Part shown: positions 48,912 through 60,771 of the stretch, one piece after another
Layout: each line of letters opens with the position of its first letter
Position numbering within the stretch: position 1 is the first letter of the stretch
Origin: Choanephora cucurbitarum
Taxonomy: Eukaryota; Mucoromycota; Mucoromycetes; Mucorales; Choanephoraceae
Direction of reading: 5' to 3'
Length of the DNA stretch: 64,000 nucleotides
NCBI GenBank assembly: GCA_025331435.1
Contig: JAIWNI010000078.1
Coordinates: forward strand, 1-64,000
Translations under genes and position numbers: made by a program
Notes under the pieces: model-generated
What the model saw: the letters and a program-made list of their open reading frames with translations, nothing else
What the model was told of the DNA's origin: nothing
Database searches by the model: none

Positions 48912-49739
48912 AATAAATAAGAATAAAATGTCGATGAAGATTTCTATATGCAGCGAATAAAGAATGCCTATTCACATAAAACGTAGGTTTGACAACTTTA
49001 TTTAACTAGTAGATAGAATTAATAATAAGTTGTCTGTGCTTTTTATTCTAGAGCGAACAAAATTCAGTTCTTCACAAAATAGGAAAACATGTAAAATTTA
49101 TGCAGATCCATTTTGCTGTTTTATTAATTTATTTTCTGCTCTCTAGAATAAAATACCCGAATAGCCCTCTTAGATCAGTTTAGGGAAACAAAAAAGTGTG
49201 TATAGGAGAGGAAGGAGCTAGAAAACGTATTCCTAAATAGAGTGTGCCCTGACTGAAAGGGAATTCAAACACAAACAAGAATCGACTGTCTTACTCCCAT
49301 AGAGTTCTTGAAATAAGAAAATGCTTTTCTCCCTTTCTGTTTGGAAACGATCAAAAGTTTAAAACCATGACAAAAAACATATTATCTTACGATTTCTATC
49401 ACAGTACTCCGCAATTCTTTATATAAAATATTCCCCTTTTTAAAAGATGCAATTTAAAAATAACATTGAAATAAAGTGTAACATTCTCTAAAATAATGGA
49501 AGTTGTCTGGTTGTGTTAAACACTATATTCTCAGAAGCTAAAATACATAAAGACTTAGGAGTTTTAAATACAAAAAAAAAAAAAGAATTTCTAAAGGCAA
49601 GAAAATAGAGTTCAAATCTTAAATCCGATCACTACTTCTTTTGTTATAAAAAGTCCATGATTTTTTTTTTGGTTTTTTTGATTTTATTCAATGCCTTTCT
49701 TTTTTCACTAAAATTTAATTCCCCATTCATAATATTAAA
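48912..49739. other. Intergenic, AT-rich 5' flank of the PAS/GATA gene
   Basis: No gene seen. The stretch contains A12 (49572-49583) and T10-type runs (49662-49680) close to the next start codon; these look like a poly(dA:dT) promoter architecture, inferred only from composition and position. Confidence 0.4.
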
Positions 49740-50978
49740 ATGTCTTCTTGTGTCTGGGCTTTATTATCGATTGGACCATTGAATTTCGTGTATGCATCAC
49801 ACTACCAAGAAAGACTGCATGGTCATTCACTTTGGGACTATATTCACCCAGAAGAAATATCGTTAGCCAAGCGAGATTTATCCAATTTTATCAATTCAAA
49901 TAAACTAGGTGGATCTGTTACAAGGTAATAATACCAATTGGACTTCTATCAGACTATATAATTAATCAGCTATATTCTAGATGTCGATTAAGAGATTTCA
50001 CTGCTCATGTAAAGTTATTCAACCACCTATTTTAAAAAATGACATGCTAACAGATAACCAATAGACTATATATCCAACTTGGTTGATTATGGATGTAGTA
50101 ATGTATGTTGCTACAAAAGATTTAGTACTCGTCTTCTTGCATCCTACCAATCAAAGTAAGTGTTATTTATGACAATAGCATGGTAATCTTACTTACTTTT
50201 CTTTAAGGTACATGTTATTACCGTCAGAGTCAAATGTGCTTAACAGACCTGAAAGAAGCATTGAATCGAAACCTCAATCAGAATCTACCCTCACCTTCCC
50301 TCTCTACCTCCTCCTCTCTCTCTTCAGGTTCACAGTCCTCATTATACCCACCTATTCATGACCTATTCCAATTACCACGCCAATGCCTTTCTATTCTCGA
50401 TAGTAACAAATCAACTCTATTTGCCTGGCCTGGTGATGGATCTGAGATGCCATCTCTAGACGATATCTCACTCTATTCAACTGGAGCATATTCCTGCTTT
50501 CGTTCGACTCAACCTTGTTCTCGACTAAATGCAGCAGGTGAACGTGCTGAACGATTGGTGATCGAGCATGGACCAATCACTTTCTTGTTAGTCAAGATCA
50601 GCCCATCACAGCAACAACCAAAGAAGAGAATAGATCAACCTGTCTATCGTCCAACTGGCTTTCGCCATTGCTGTCAAAGCTGTGGTACGGATTCCAGTCC
50701 TGAATGGAGAAGAGGTCCTACTGGTCATAAAACGTAAGTGTATATGTGCGTATATGTGTATGTTTCTTTTCTAACTGATCTCTCTCTCTAGACTCTGTAA
50801 TGCGTGTGGTCTAAGATATTCTCGGTCTGTTGCACGACAAGGCAAAAAACTAGCAGCTGAACAAAGACGGAAACAACAACATTCCTTGTTTCAGAGTCAG
50901 AATACGCCACATCATCATCACCATCATTACATGTATCATCCATATAACAACAAATCGTCATATTTTTCACCTGTTTAA
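49740..50978 (+). CDS. PAS-domain GATA zinc-finger factor, white-collar-2-like
   Basis: Exons 49740-49924, 49981-50008, 50065-50155, 50208-50733 and 50792-50978 give 338 aa. The N-terminal 110 residues look like a PAS domain (FVYASHYQERLHGHSLWDYI; LVLVFLHPTNQSTCYYRQSQ). A Ser-rich linker follows. The GATA finger is C-x2-C-x18-C-x2-C with cysteines at 257, 260, 279 and 282 (CQSCGTDSSPEW... LCNACGLRYSRS), followed by a basic tail and a His run. The 18-residue loop is the form found in Wc-2-type fungal factors. Mucorales carry several such genes acting in blue-light and metabolic control, usually with a Wc-1 partner. The protein starts almost inside the PAS fold, so an upstream exon is possible. 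Confidence 0.8.
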
Positions 50979-51035
50979 CTTCATCCTTTTGTTTAAAAAT
51001 TTTTTTTCTTTGCCTGTGTTACTATGCTTCATATC

Positions 51036-51115
51036 CCCCTCCCCTCCCCTCCCCTTTCCCTCTCTCTCTCTCTCTCTCTGTCTCTCTCTGATATATATAT
51101 ATGTATATGTGTGTA
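51036..51115 (+). repeat. Compound microsatellite (CCCCT)n-(CT)n-(AT)n-(GT)n
   Basis: The run starts with four CCCCT-like units, continues with about ten CT units (with one G interruption), then ATATATATAT and GTGTGTAT. It is a polypyrimidine tract likely variable in length among strains. Confidence 0.9.
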
Positions 51116-53242
51116 TATTTTTCTCTCTCTCAAATTCTACTCTCACTTTGTTCTATGCCCATTCATCTTTTCCTCGTTTTTTTTTTTGCTTAATCTATGA
51201 TACCATTTTTAATCCCATTGACTTGTTCAAAATACATAAATAAAGGGAGTTATTTGCTTTAAACAACATAAAAAGAGTCCCTTTTTCTTGTACAAGGGAG
51301 TACAAATGGCTGTTCAACATAAAAGCACTATAGAGAAACTTTAAAATAAAATAAAAATGAAGGAGAAGAGTGGGTTAGGTTATTTCTACCATAATGTAAA
51401 AGAGACAGTGTACTTTATATAGAAATTCTCTATTGATTATGTGCATGTTGCTTCTTTTAGGAAAAGGTGCCAATGGCATAACCCTATATCTTCCCTTAAA
51501 AGGCACTTTTTATTTAAAACAGTACCTTATCCGGAGTATTTACTACTTTATTTTAATCAAGAACTCAATAGTTATACAAAAAATACATGTAACATCATCT
51601 TCTCTAACTCATGGATAGCCTATACTAAACCCCTACTCTTTTAGACAGAGAATCTTTAATTATCAACAACATGGTATGCTATACTGTAGTGTAGGCTCAG
51701 CTAGGTTATGTGTTGTCTATTGAAAGAGTGAAAGATGAGACATTGTTTGTGTTTACATTGGTTAAAAAAGAAAACCAGAAAGGTACACAGACATAAATTA
51801 GAACCTCTTTCTTAAATCAACTAAAATAACGCTCATTTTCTTTTATAATAAGTACAAAGATCGGATAGGACATTCTCCGTACGACCCTAGTGAGGTGAAA
51901 TTGCATTGACGTTTCATTTTTAACCTTTTTGTCTCTATGTTAAACTGTCCCTCATATGGCAAAAAGAGTAACTTGTTATGTTACACATGTTGAAGCAATG
52001 AAGAAGATATGGACTAAGAAATATCTCAAGAGTAACTTTGGGGGCCTAAAAGGGGGAATAGCATTCTGGAACCTGTATATTAAGTTAATTGAGAAGTCCT
52101 ACTTTGACTAAATGGTAAGACAACAAAGCATCGATCTTTTTTTTTCTTAAAAAGACTGTATTACAATAAACATGTGTTAAGAGTCAAAATAGTATACAGC
52201 ATAACCGGAGCTGACCTTACACTCTTTCATCACCATGTGTGTTGCTTTAGAAAATAAAGAGTGAGAGAGAATGAGAGAAAGAAAGATAGCCATTACTTTA
52301 AACCAGGGTATTCTCTTTCCTGACTGTTACAAGAGGAAGAAGCCGGGAGAAAGCCTAACTTCTTTAATAGGCGAAATGTCAATTTTAATCAATCGCTTAC
52401 TTTGAATTTCTATTAACATATGAAAATTTGCTTTGGAAATAAGAATTTCATTTTGACATATGAATGTTGTTTTTTTTCTCGTGTATGTTTTACTTTAGGT
52501 ATGGAGATTTGTGGTTTGATTGTATCACGCTGAATTGAAAAACCACATATTCATACTGATCGATGCAATCGATCAACACATATCTTTTTATAAAGTCAAA
52601 TAAACACAGTCAAATATAAAATAAGAGTGTCATACCACATAGTGTAGGACCAGCTGTGTTATGGCCTGAAAAAAAACATGACATATCGGATACCTCGGGT
52701 CAATTTACTGTTTGTTTTGATCATGATGATGGGCGTTCCTTTATTTTTTTAAATGTCTTTCCCGATAAACTTTACCTGTTTCAGATTAAAGTTTAAAAGA
52801 CCCCAATCGGAATTACAATAGATCCAACCGAGTAAATGCTGAGGGATTATCGCATTCTAGAAAAGACGCATTCTTTGCTGTACTGATAAATTTGTTGATT
52901 TCTGATAATTTATCAAACATGTCAATTACTCTTTTAAGAATCACCATTGGATCTATTAATTCATATATGTTGCTTTAGGAGATTTTTATTTTTAGGATAT
53001 ACAGCTAAAATAAACAATGAAGTTGACTCTCTTACTTTCATTGTCCTTTGATTTCTTCTCACTTTTCTTGTGCAACACTGATAGTGGTTATTGCATTGAA
53101 TCCTATTAGTTGCTTTATGATAGAATTGTCGAGATTCTCAAGTCCTACCTTTCTTAATATGAACCAAGCGTCAAACTTGCATTGAATACGTAAGAGTGTG
53201 TCATTCTTAAAGCAAGCGACTACTATAGCTTATTTCTCTTTT

Positions 53243-53272
53243 TTTCTCTCTCTCTCTCTGTGTGTGTGTACG
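53243..53272 (+). repeat. (CT)n-(GT)n microsatellite
   Basis: A T/C-rich tract with about six CT repeats passes into GTGTGTGTG. It lies in the long non-coding stretch upstream of the CENP-L-like gene. Confidence 0.85.
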
Positions 53273-53687
53273 TATGGAACTCACTGTCAGAAAGAGACAT
53301 AAAATCAAGTACATAGTATTGAGTCAACGAAGAACAAGCTCACTGTACTTGAAGAATAAGAACAAGTGAGAGGTCAAGAGGTGTGTTCTGACAACAATGG
53401 ATCCAAGTGACTCCTTTTTTTTAAAAAAAAAAGAGGTACGTTGGTACCTATTTCTTTTTTTAGCTTATAGAAAGAAAACTTATCTTATGGAAGATAACAC
53501 GGGTAAGACAACAACCACAGCAACAAGACTGATTTCTTTTAAGATGTAATATTAAGTAATTTAAGAGGAACTCTCAAACAAGACTTTTCGAACTCGACAG
53601 CTTTCTCCCTTCCATAATTTCACTCAACAGTCTCTGAGTCAAAAGGAGAGAGCCCTCTCCACTGTATTCTGTCAACGACTCGAGCTT

Positions 53688-54616
53688 ATGGATATCACAC
53701 GTAACAGTCGAAATAAGAAGCAAGCTCAGGGAGAGATAAAAGAATTGACGATCACCAGCTTAAATCTACCTGATGTACCTACTTACGATCAACTGATCCA
53801 ACCCATTCGCATCAAGATTGAGATCCATCTCTTTTCTGATTCTTCTAGTTTCAAAAATGAGTTTGTGCTTTTGCCAGCCTCAAAGCAGCCCAAGGTCTTG
53901 TTGGATCTAGCGGAAGATATAGCCTTCTATCCTTTATTACTCTATCGAGCCTCCAGTGATGTGGTTGAGACAGTCCTGTACTGGCTTGAACATGCCTATT
54001 TAAGTCCAGCTCGTAATTTCATTATACCCAACACAAACTTGACTCGTATTATCAATATCTGTATTGAATCATTTCATTATGTCATGCAAGAAATAGAAGA
54101 TGGATCAAATGAAGATGCGATTATGAATCCAGTCATAGGTAATTTAGAAATCCAGGAGTACGTTCTGTGTGTGTATGTGGATATCATTAACAGCCAATCA
54201 TTAGATGCTCTTCCTGATGTATTGAAATTAGAATACCAAACATCTTCGGATGACATCTCAAAGATCAGCTTAGATATCTCTCGCCAGGAAGCACTTGAGA
54301 TATGCAAGCAATTGCCTGAACGAGCTTTGTTCTATAAGGCTTTTCTAAACCATGTCGTCAATACTACCTCTATACGATTAAGCAGTCATACATTATATCA
54401 TGTCTCTTATTCTTCATTTGCAGTTCGAAAAGATGGTTGCTTCAAGGTAAAGTGAAAGAAAGCAAATTCTTTTATGTCTGTTTAGAGAGAGAGAGGTATT
54501 CATATTATACTACTTTATTTTAGATTACCGCAGACGCATTAAAAGATGATGCTATTGACCTATTAAAGGAATTAGTTCAAGCGGCTGAACAACAAGCTTA
54601 TCAATTGTTGTACTAA
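53688..54616 (+). CDS. CENP-L/Iml3-Fta1-like kinetochore protein (putative)
   Basis: Exons 53688-54446 and 54524-54616 give 283 aa. The middle (FYPLLLYRASSDVVETVLYW, then a SP-x-N-F-x-I stretch) and the C-terminus (IRLSSHTLYHVSYSSFAVRK, DGCFKI, then a closing helix) follow the pattern of the CENP-L family: a FxxLPLFL block, a linker, and a C-terminal sheet ending in 'xxDGKIKI' plus helix. CENP-L pairs with CENP-N in the constitutive centromere network. The similarity is remote and recognised by eye only. The alternative is an uncharacterised fungal protein. The intron boundary (CFK|ITAD) removes a stop and gives a natural helix. Confidence 0.55.
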
Positions 54617-54627
54617 TAAAAAAAAAT

Positions 54628-54661
54628 CATCTTTTTCTCTCTCTCTCTCTCTCTCTCTTTT
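54628..54661 (+). repeat. (CT)n run in the 83-bp spacer
   Basis: About nine CT repeats lie between the CENP-L-like stop and the next ATG; probably 5'-leader polypyrimidine of the following gene. Confidence 0.85.
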
Positions 54662-54699
54662 TATTATTATTGAGTGTCTTTTTTTGAGATAGGGTTATT

Positions 54700-56201
54700 A
54701 TGACAAAAGAACCAAATACACCTAAAGCTGTGAATATTATCCGACCTACAGGCAATACAAATTATGGGCTACTTAACCCAAGTCATGGTAGTAATGGCAG
54801 TACCACAAGTAATACTTCGCAAAGACGACCTGGTTCTGTTCTTTCCGCTTCTTCCACAGGCTCAAGGAAACCACCTCGGATAGCACATACTGTTATTAAA
54901 GAAAAACCAACTTTAAACCTATACCACCCTCCTACCAGAAAACCTTCTTATGATGACTTTCATCGCTCCTCTCCTTCTTCTTCTTCTTCAAGACCTTCTA
55001 TTGAAATCTATAAACCTCAACCACAGCAACAACAAGTAAAGAAATCTTACATGACTCATCCATCTTTCAGTGCAAGTGATTCCTCATTACAACATATAAA
55101 AGTAATCAATAACAACAACAACAGACCACGTTCTTCGTCTTCTTATAAACCACCAGCCAATTATCGATCCGTATTAGGGGTCATCAATACACCGGCTATC
55201 AATGAAGGTAACAGAGTGATACATGAAGTGTCAGTAGACAATCCGGTTGTTGACAGACAAGTCCGATCCGTGATATCATATGCTTCAAGTGAAGAAGATG
55301 ATGACGATGATGAAGATGACCTAGAAGACAATTTGGAAGGATTAGAAGATGAAAATGAATCAGACAGTAATGATGAAAAAGAAGATCAAGACAGCCATCT
55401 GCATGAACAAGACGATGCATTACACGAAGATCAAGAAGAGGAAGAAGAGGAAGAAGAAGTAGTTGAAGCCAGAGTGAATCGAAAAGTAGGAGAGAAATAA
55501 GCAAAGAGAAAGATTGATGTTATTAAACACTTGGCAATAGATTGAAGACTTGGAATTGACAGTGAAGTCACTATTGACTGTGAATGCCATGTTAGAAGCT
55601 ACTGTCAGGAAACAAGCATCCCAACTAAACCAGTACAAAAAATCAGGTCATATAGGCAGTCTAGAGGATATTGACGCGATCGTCAGTCATGAAGAACTTA
55701 TAGGACATGTAGGTAACACAATAGTTTTGAGAAAAAGAGAGGGATGATCTAACACCCTTGATTACCTATCAGTCCTTGAATGGTACTGAACAAACAGAAG
55801 CAGAGGCAGAAGAAGAAGATTGGGAAAAAGATGAACTTTTTCAGAAACTAAAGAGAGTGACAGAACAACTGATTGAACAGGGGCAAAAATCAGTGGAATT
55901 CGAATACAAAATCTTGGGTCGAGTTTTATCAAACTATGATGGTTCTTTAGAACAAGTACAGGAAGAAGAGGAAGATGAAGAAAAGGATGAAGGTAAAAGA
56001 AAAAAAAAAGGTGATTTTTGAAAGAAAAATAAAAAGTAACCAATATCCATAGATAATCATGATACATCTTCTTTACCACCAAACAACCAAGTACCCATAG
56101 AAACAACAATACCCAACAACAAATTAACCATGATACCAGCTTCTTCATCTAGAAAAAAGCAACCTGTTCATTCTAAAAGAAGACTGTCGAATAAGAGCTA
56201 A
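54700..56201 (+). CDS. Hypothetical acidic, coiled-coil protein
   Basis: Exons 54700-55485, 55541-55708, 55740-55992 and 56053-56201 give 451 aa in phase. The first 200 residues are Ser/Pro/Asn-rich and basic (SRKPPRIAHTVIKEKP), followed by a strongly acidic stretch (EEDDDDDEDDLEDN and later runs of Glu). The rest is two predicted coiled coils: EDLELTVKSLLTVNAMLEAT and ELFQKLKRVTEQLIEQGQKS. The C-terminus is basic (SRKKQPVHSKRRLSNKS). I do not recognise a family. A basic-acidic-coiled-coil layout suggests a structural or microtubule/chromatin adaptor, but that is speculation. The second intron would be only 31 nt (55709-55739), close to the lower limit, so that join is the weakest. Confidence 0.55.
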
Positions 56202-56534
56202 TTTAATGTCTCCTTCTCTTTATACACTGACCTCCTCTCTCATTTATTTTTTTTTCTATAATTTTTTCGGTGTTGGTCACACAGTGATATGATGGCTAGC
56301 TGGGCTAGACTTATGGGCTTCACTTGGTAGAGGCCCATTTAAACAACTGCAGAATTTAAAATAAATCTGTAGTATCCTGCATTCCAAATGTAGAACAAAG
56401 TCAAAAAAAAAAGAAGGCTTCTTTATTTAAGCTGCAATGAACTAAGAAGAAAGTCTCAAGAAAACAACTCATTTAAGGAACAAATAAACGAGTTGTCTCG
56501 TTAACATGAATAGTAAAAAAAAAATAATAATAAT
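56202..56534. other. 3' flank of the coiled-coil gene
   Basis: Non-coding, with A/T runs; nothing recognised before the left target-site duplication of the retrotransposon. Confidence 0.5.
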
Positions 56535-56548
56535 GGGGTTACTAAAGT
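56535..56548 (+). repeat. Left target-site duplication of the LINE
   Basis: GGGGTTACTAAAGT is repeated exactly at 62240-62253, just outside the other end of the element. It is followed at once by a T run, which is the element's poly(A) on the opposite strand. Confidence 0.9.
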
Positions 56549-56724
56549 TTTTTTTTTTTTATAGGGGCACTAAGGCTCAATTTATTAAGTGCTTGCATGG
56601 CAAGTCACAACTATGTTTTTGGGTTTTTGTGATTTTAAAATGTTTTGGTTAAGGGTTTTGTGTTTTTTTTTTGTTATGTTATGCTATGTACAATGTAGAA
56701 AAAAGAAAAATAATAAAAGAGAAA

Positions 56725-59700
56725 TTAAAGCAGACTGTCCACTTCGAAGAATGGGAGTGGGCGATGAGGGATGCCCTTTTGAAGGAGCGATTCCTGAGTG
56801 TGTTGCTGTATACTCGAAAGTAGAGTACTAAAAGCTGTAGGAGTGGTGAGAGGAACATCATCGAAGATGAATTTCCAGTGAGCGCGCCAAAGGCAAAGAA
56901 GAGTGGAACCTATAATGACGGAGGGAGTAGAAGTCGAGAACGACGGAAGAAGGGGCGGAAAGGAGAATGACAGAACTGACTGACGTAATGGCAGGGCATC
57001 TGTAGCTAGATCAACACGACCAACAAAGAAGGTATCCCATACTAGCTGCCATAACGACAGTTTCAGAGGGCATGTGAAGAGGAAATGTTCGAAGGTTTCA
57101 ACTTCAAGCTGGCAGAGAGAACAAGTCGAAGAGGGAAAGGGCACGGGAAGCCAATGGTGCATGGTTTGTCGAGTAGGAACCTTTTTGTGGAGAATACGAA
57201 ACCATACTGTACGACAAGCCTGCGACAAAGGGAATGTCCAGAAGAGGGCCCATTGGCGAGCTGGCAAGGTAGGAAGAGAGAGGAGGGGAGTTGTTGGTTG
57301 GGCGTAGCATAGCGCGCGAAACCGTTTCCGGGTAAGCAGAGAGAGATGGGATGGCAAATCCAGAAGAAGCTCGGAAAGGAAAGGTGTCAAGTCAAAGGAT
57401 TGATGATCAGAAACTGGCGCGAAGGCCATTCGACCCAATCTCGCAAACTGTGGTGGTATAAACGCTTTGACGAAAAACTCGAGGAATTTGACAGTATCAT
57501 TACTGATCAGCCGATGAAATCTCTTACAGATGGTGGGATATCGTCTCAAGTCCTGACGCCTAGCAATTGGCCGAAGACAGAAAGAGTTCTCCGGATGAAG
57601 TTGGTAGAGACAAGACAGAGGAATGGAGCGAATCCGGCGAGGGACGTTGTTCAAGGTCGAAGGAGTAACCACAGAGGAAACAGGCAGGGAAAGGCAGGTG
57701 GCGGCGGAAGCAACAGCAGACGGAAAGGAATGTGGTAGGAGGTCTATGGCACGAAAGATCAAAGAGAGACAGCCGTTGAAGTCCTTCAGAGACCGCGTAC
57801 GCAGATCCGGAAACAAGAAGAGCAACCGAAAGTCTGGGAGAGCAGGTGAGCGGTGAAAGAGGTAGTTAAACACCCTAGGCAGTACCACGGAGGATGAAGC
57901 AGAAGAATCTGGATCAATGGAGAAGGAGGAAGAAGAGAGGTTTCACTCGGAAGTCAGACATGAGAGGAACAAGCCATCTCAGCTGAAGAGCACCTTGTTG
58001 GTGATGAGGGTGAAGCAATCCAAGGCCTCCTTGTGACCGAGGAAGGCACATGGTGGAGAAACTGATCCTCGGGAATATCCGATGAGAGACAAAGGCCGAA
58101 ACGATTGAACGAAGGGTCTCAAAGAAGGAGAGTGGTACAGAAACCACACGAAGGACATGCCAAAGCTTGGATAGGATCAAAGAGTTAAGCACAGTGACAC
58201 GCCCACGGACTGACAAGAATCGGCCAACGTGAATGTTACAGGCCGCACGGATTTTGTCCAACAAGTTGGAAAGAAAATAATCTCTCTGCGAGATGTTGGT
58301 AAATAGGGGGTAGCCCAAATAAGTGACAGGTGCAATCGATGAGGAGTCATGCCATTGAACTATGTTATGTTGCAAGAGGGCAGAGGACCAGTGATGAGCA
58401 AAGCCACGTCGAGAACCCGACAAAGAGAGGGCCTGAGTTTTGTGGATAATTCACGGAAGCATTAGACGCTCTGGAGTACAAGGACAGTAGGTCCAGTAGA
58501 TGTTGTAGCTCCGCGGTATCTTGGAGAAAGCAAGCAATGTCATCAGCATAGGCCAGTAATTTTACTGGTCCCGCCTCCAAGCAGGGAGCTGGCGTAAGGG
58601 GCCCAGGAACGGAAATACCGGACAAGGAAGCATGACAGAGGATGGACCGCAAAAGAGGCTCAAATGCAAGATTAAAAAGGATGGGAGAGAGAGGATCGCC
58701 CTGTCGCAATCCGCGGCGTTGCAGGACCGGTGTAGACAAAAATCCGTTGACATTGAGGGACAATTGGGTAGAGAAGAACAAAGAGGTGATGCTTCGAACT
58801 ATGGGCAAGGGGAATCCAAAACGCTCAAGAACAAGTTGCAAATACAAGGGGTGGACCCGATCGTATGCTTTTTCTTGATCCAAGAGCAGAGCAATGGCAG
58901 GGGAATTAGAGGCACGTGCATGTTCCATTAGAAGCTTCATCAACAACCCATTATCAGCGATAAAGCGACCACGAACAAAACCAGATTGGTATGGAGTGAT
59001 CATGCGGTCGGTTACCAACAGAAAACGAGAGTTTACAATTCTGGTGAAGACTTTGGCATCTGTGTTGATCAAGGAGATAGGGCGCCAATTGCGCAAATCG
59101 GATAAGTCACCCTTTTTTGGCAGCAGACAGACAGAAGTAGATAACCAGGAAGGAGGGAAAATTCCACGCAGGAGTGCATCATTGTACACTTGGACGACAA
59201 TATCTCTGCAATCTGGATGAAGAACAATCAACTTGACAACTGCGTAAGGCAAGCCGTCTAAACCAGGACTACTTTGTCGAGGGCAACGAGAGAAAGCATC
59301 CAGGATGTCGTCAAAGGAAATACGCTCAGTAAGAAGAGACGATTCATCAGCTGGAAGAATGCTAGACTGAGGGATAGCCTCCAAAAGAGAGTCGACAGCA
59401 CTGAGGTCAATGGGATCAGGCGTGTACAGCTTATCATAAAAAACAAAGGCTGCGTCAAGCATTTCATCTTTCGAAGTGCATATCCGGTTAAGAGACGGGT
59501 GGAACAGGGGAGGAACGGAGGTCTTGGCCAAGCGAGCCGAAGCTGTACGCTTCAAGTACCCGGCGGAAAGTTCCCCTTTTTCTCTCCAGCGAATACCTGC
59601 TTTAAGAGACAAAGTCTCAACGTGGTATCGTTGTAACGACGAGAGCTGGTCCTGGACCACTTGCAATTGTGGAGACAAAGAACGGTGTAAAGAAGGATTG

Positions 59701-60767
59701 CTCATGATGTTGGACTCAATCTTAGCACGCTTGCGCTGTAACAAAGACTCCGCTCGGGTAAGCGAATACGCTTGACGACGAGAGTGGGCCCTGGCTGTTT
59801 GAGCAGTGACAGACTTCAGCTTTTCCCATTTGAGCCAAGCCGGAAGTGAGGAGTCGAGTGCGAGAACAGTTTTGGAAAGATGGAACGCAAGTTTGGTTTG
59901 AAAATCAATGTCCGTTGCAATGCGTGGGTGCGCCTTCCAGAATCCCCTTCCTACTGCTGAAGCAGAAGAAGAGTCACGAGAGTCAGGAAGCAAACGAAAT
60001 ACAAAGGACAGCAGGCGGTGATCTGTCCACTGAAGTGGAAGATAATTGACTTGACTGGAAGAGAAATTAACAGAAGAGAGCATATCCTTGGTGATCAAGC
60101 AATAATCAATGCAGGATCGACCAATATGATTCTCAAAAGTCGGAGCAGCTAAATAACCTGGTGCAGTAATTGAGTCAACAAAGAAGCGATCAACGTATTC
60201 CAGCCAACTCGAAGGGGCTTGTCTGGGAGAGCCATGGAAGTGATTAGCATATGTATAATTGAAATCGCCGAGGATGGCATGACGATGTGGCGTAGGAGGG
60301 AAAAATGGTTTCAAAGAATCTGACCGGAGGAAGACGGATCTTTCAGAACCAGAGGCAGGAAAGTAAACAACAGTTAGGGTAAAAGGAGCGAATAAGTGAT
60401 TGCGATGAACAACGGTAGTATTAATCAAGCGACCACAACGACTGATAAATGCATTAGACAACACTATATCAGGGGAGAAACAGACAAGGCCGCAGTGAGC
60501 GGACCAAATGCTGTCGCTAGCCTGAAATTGGTTGTGAAGTGAGTCTTGTAGAAGAGGATTATCAGCGTGAGTTTCTTGGAGTGCGAGAAGGGTGAACGAG
60601 AGGGAGCGAAGATGGCGAATAAATGAAGAGCGGGTTTGGGGATTGGCTGTTTTAGCAATGCTGCGACAATTCAAAGACCCCATTTTGATAGGAAAGGAAG
60701 GACGAGTAGAAGACGGAGGGGTAGTAGAGGTGAAAAGGAGTGGACTGGATGAGGTTTCTAAACTCAT
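56725..60767 (-). pseudogene. LINE ORF2: endonuclease-reverse transcriptase, two frameshifts
   Basis: Three open pieces follow each other: 60767-58365, 58423-57914 and 57888-56725. The first holds the AP-endonuclease-like domain (MGSLNCRSIA, LLALQETHAD, AILGDFNYTY, RSCIDYCLIT) and the RT palm (NWRPISLINTDAKVFTRIV; ALLLDQEKAYDRV; GLRQGDPLSPILFNLAFEPL; YADDIACFL). A one-base shift near 58440-58455 moves the frame to the second piece (QGGLGLLHP thumb region). A second small shift near 57914-57945 leads to the last piece, which carries a Cys/His motif (CSLCQLEVETFEHFLFTCPL) typical of LINE C-termini. In intact form it nicks target DNA and primes reverse transcription. The breaks are as seen in this sequence; assembly error is possible in these homopolymer-like spots. 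Confidence 0.88.
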
Positions 60768-60771
60768 TAAA

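Larger units (their letters stand above)
50979..53687. other. 2.7-kb gene-poor stretch with microsatellites
   Basis: The 3' flank of the PAS/GATA gene opens into repeats at 51036-51105 and again at 53243-53272. No gene is supported between 51240 and 53600; several 60-70-codon frames have no features. The last 150 bp form the CENP-L 5' flank. Confidence 0.45.

Noticed and set aside
51676..52662. Two similar stretches (AGTGTAGG..CAGCT..GTTATG at about 51688 and 52640)
   Set aside because: The similarity is short and gapped, and no third copy or flanking structure supports a repeat family.
56832..60049. Several long plus-strand frames over the LINE
   Set aside because: They lie opposite the endonuclease/RT reading frame and share its codon bias; the minus strand carries the recognisable domains.
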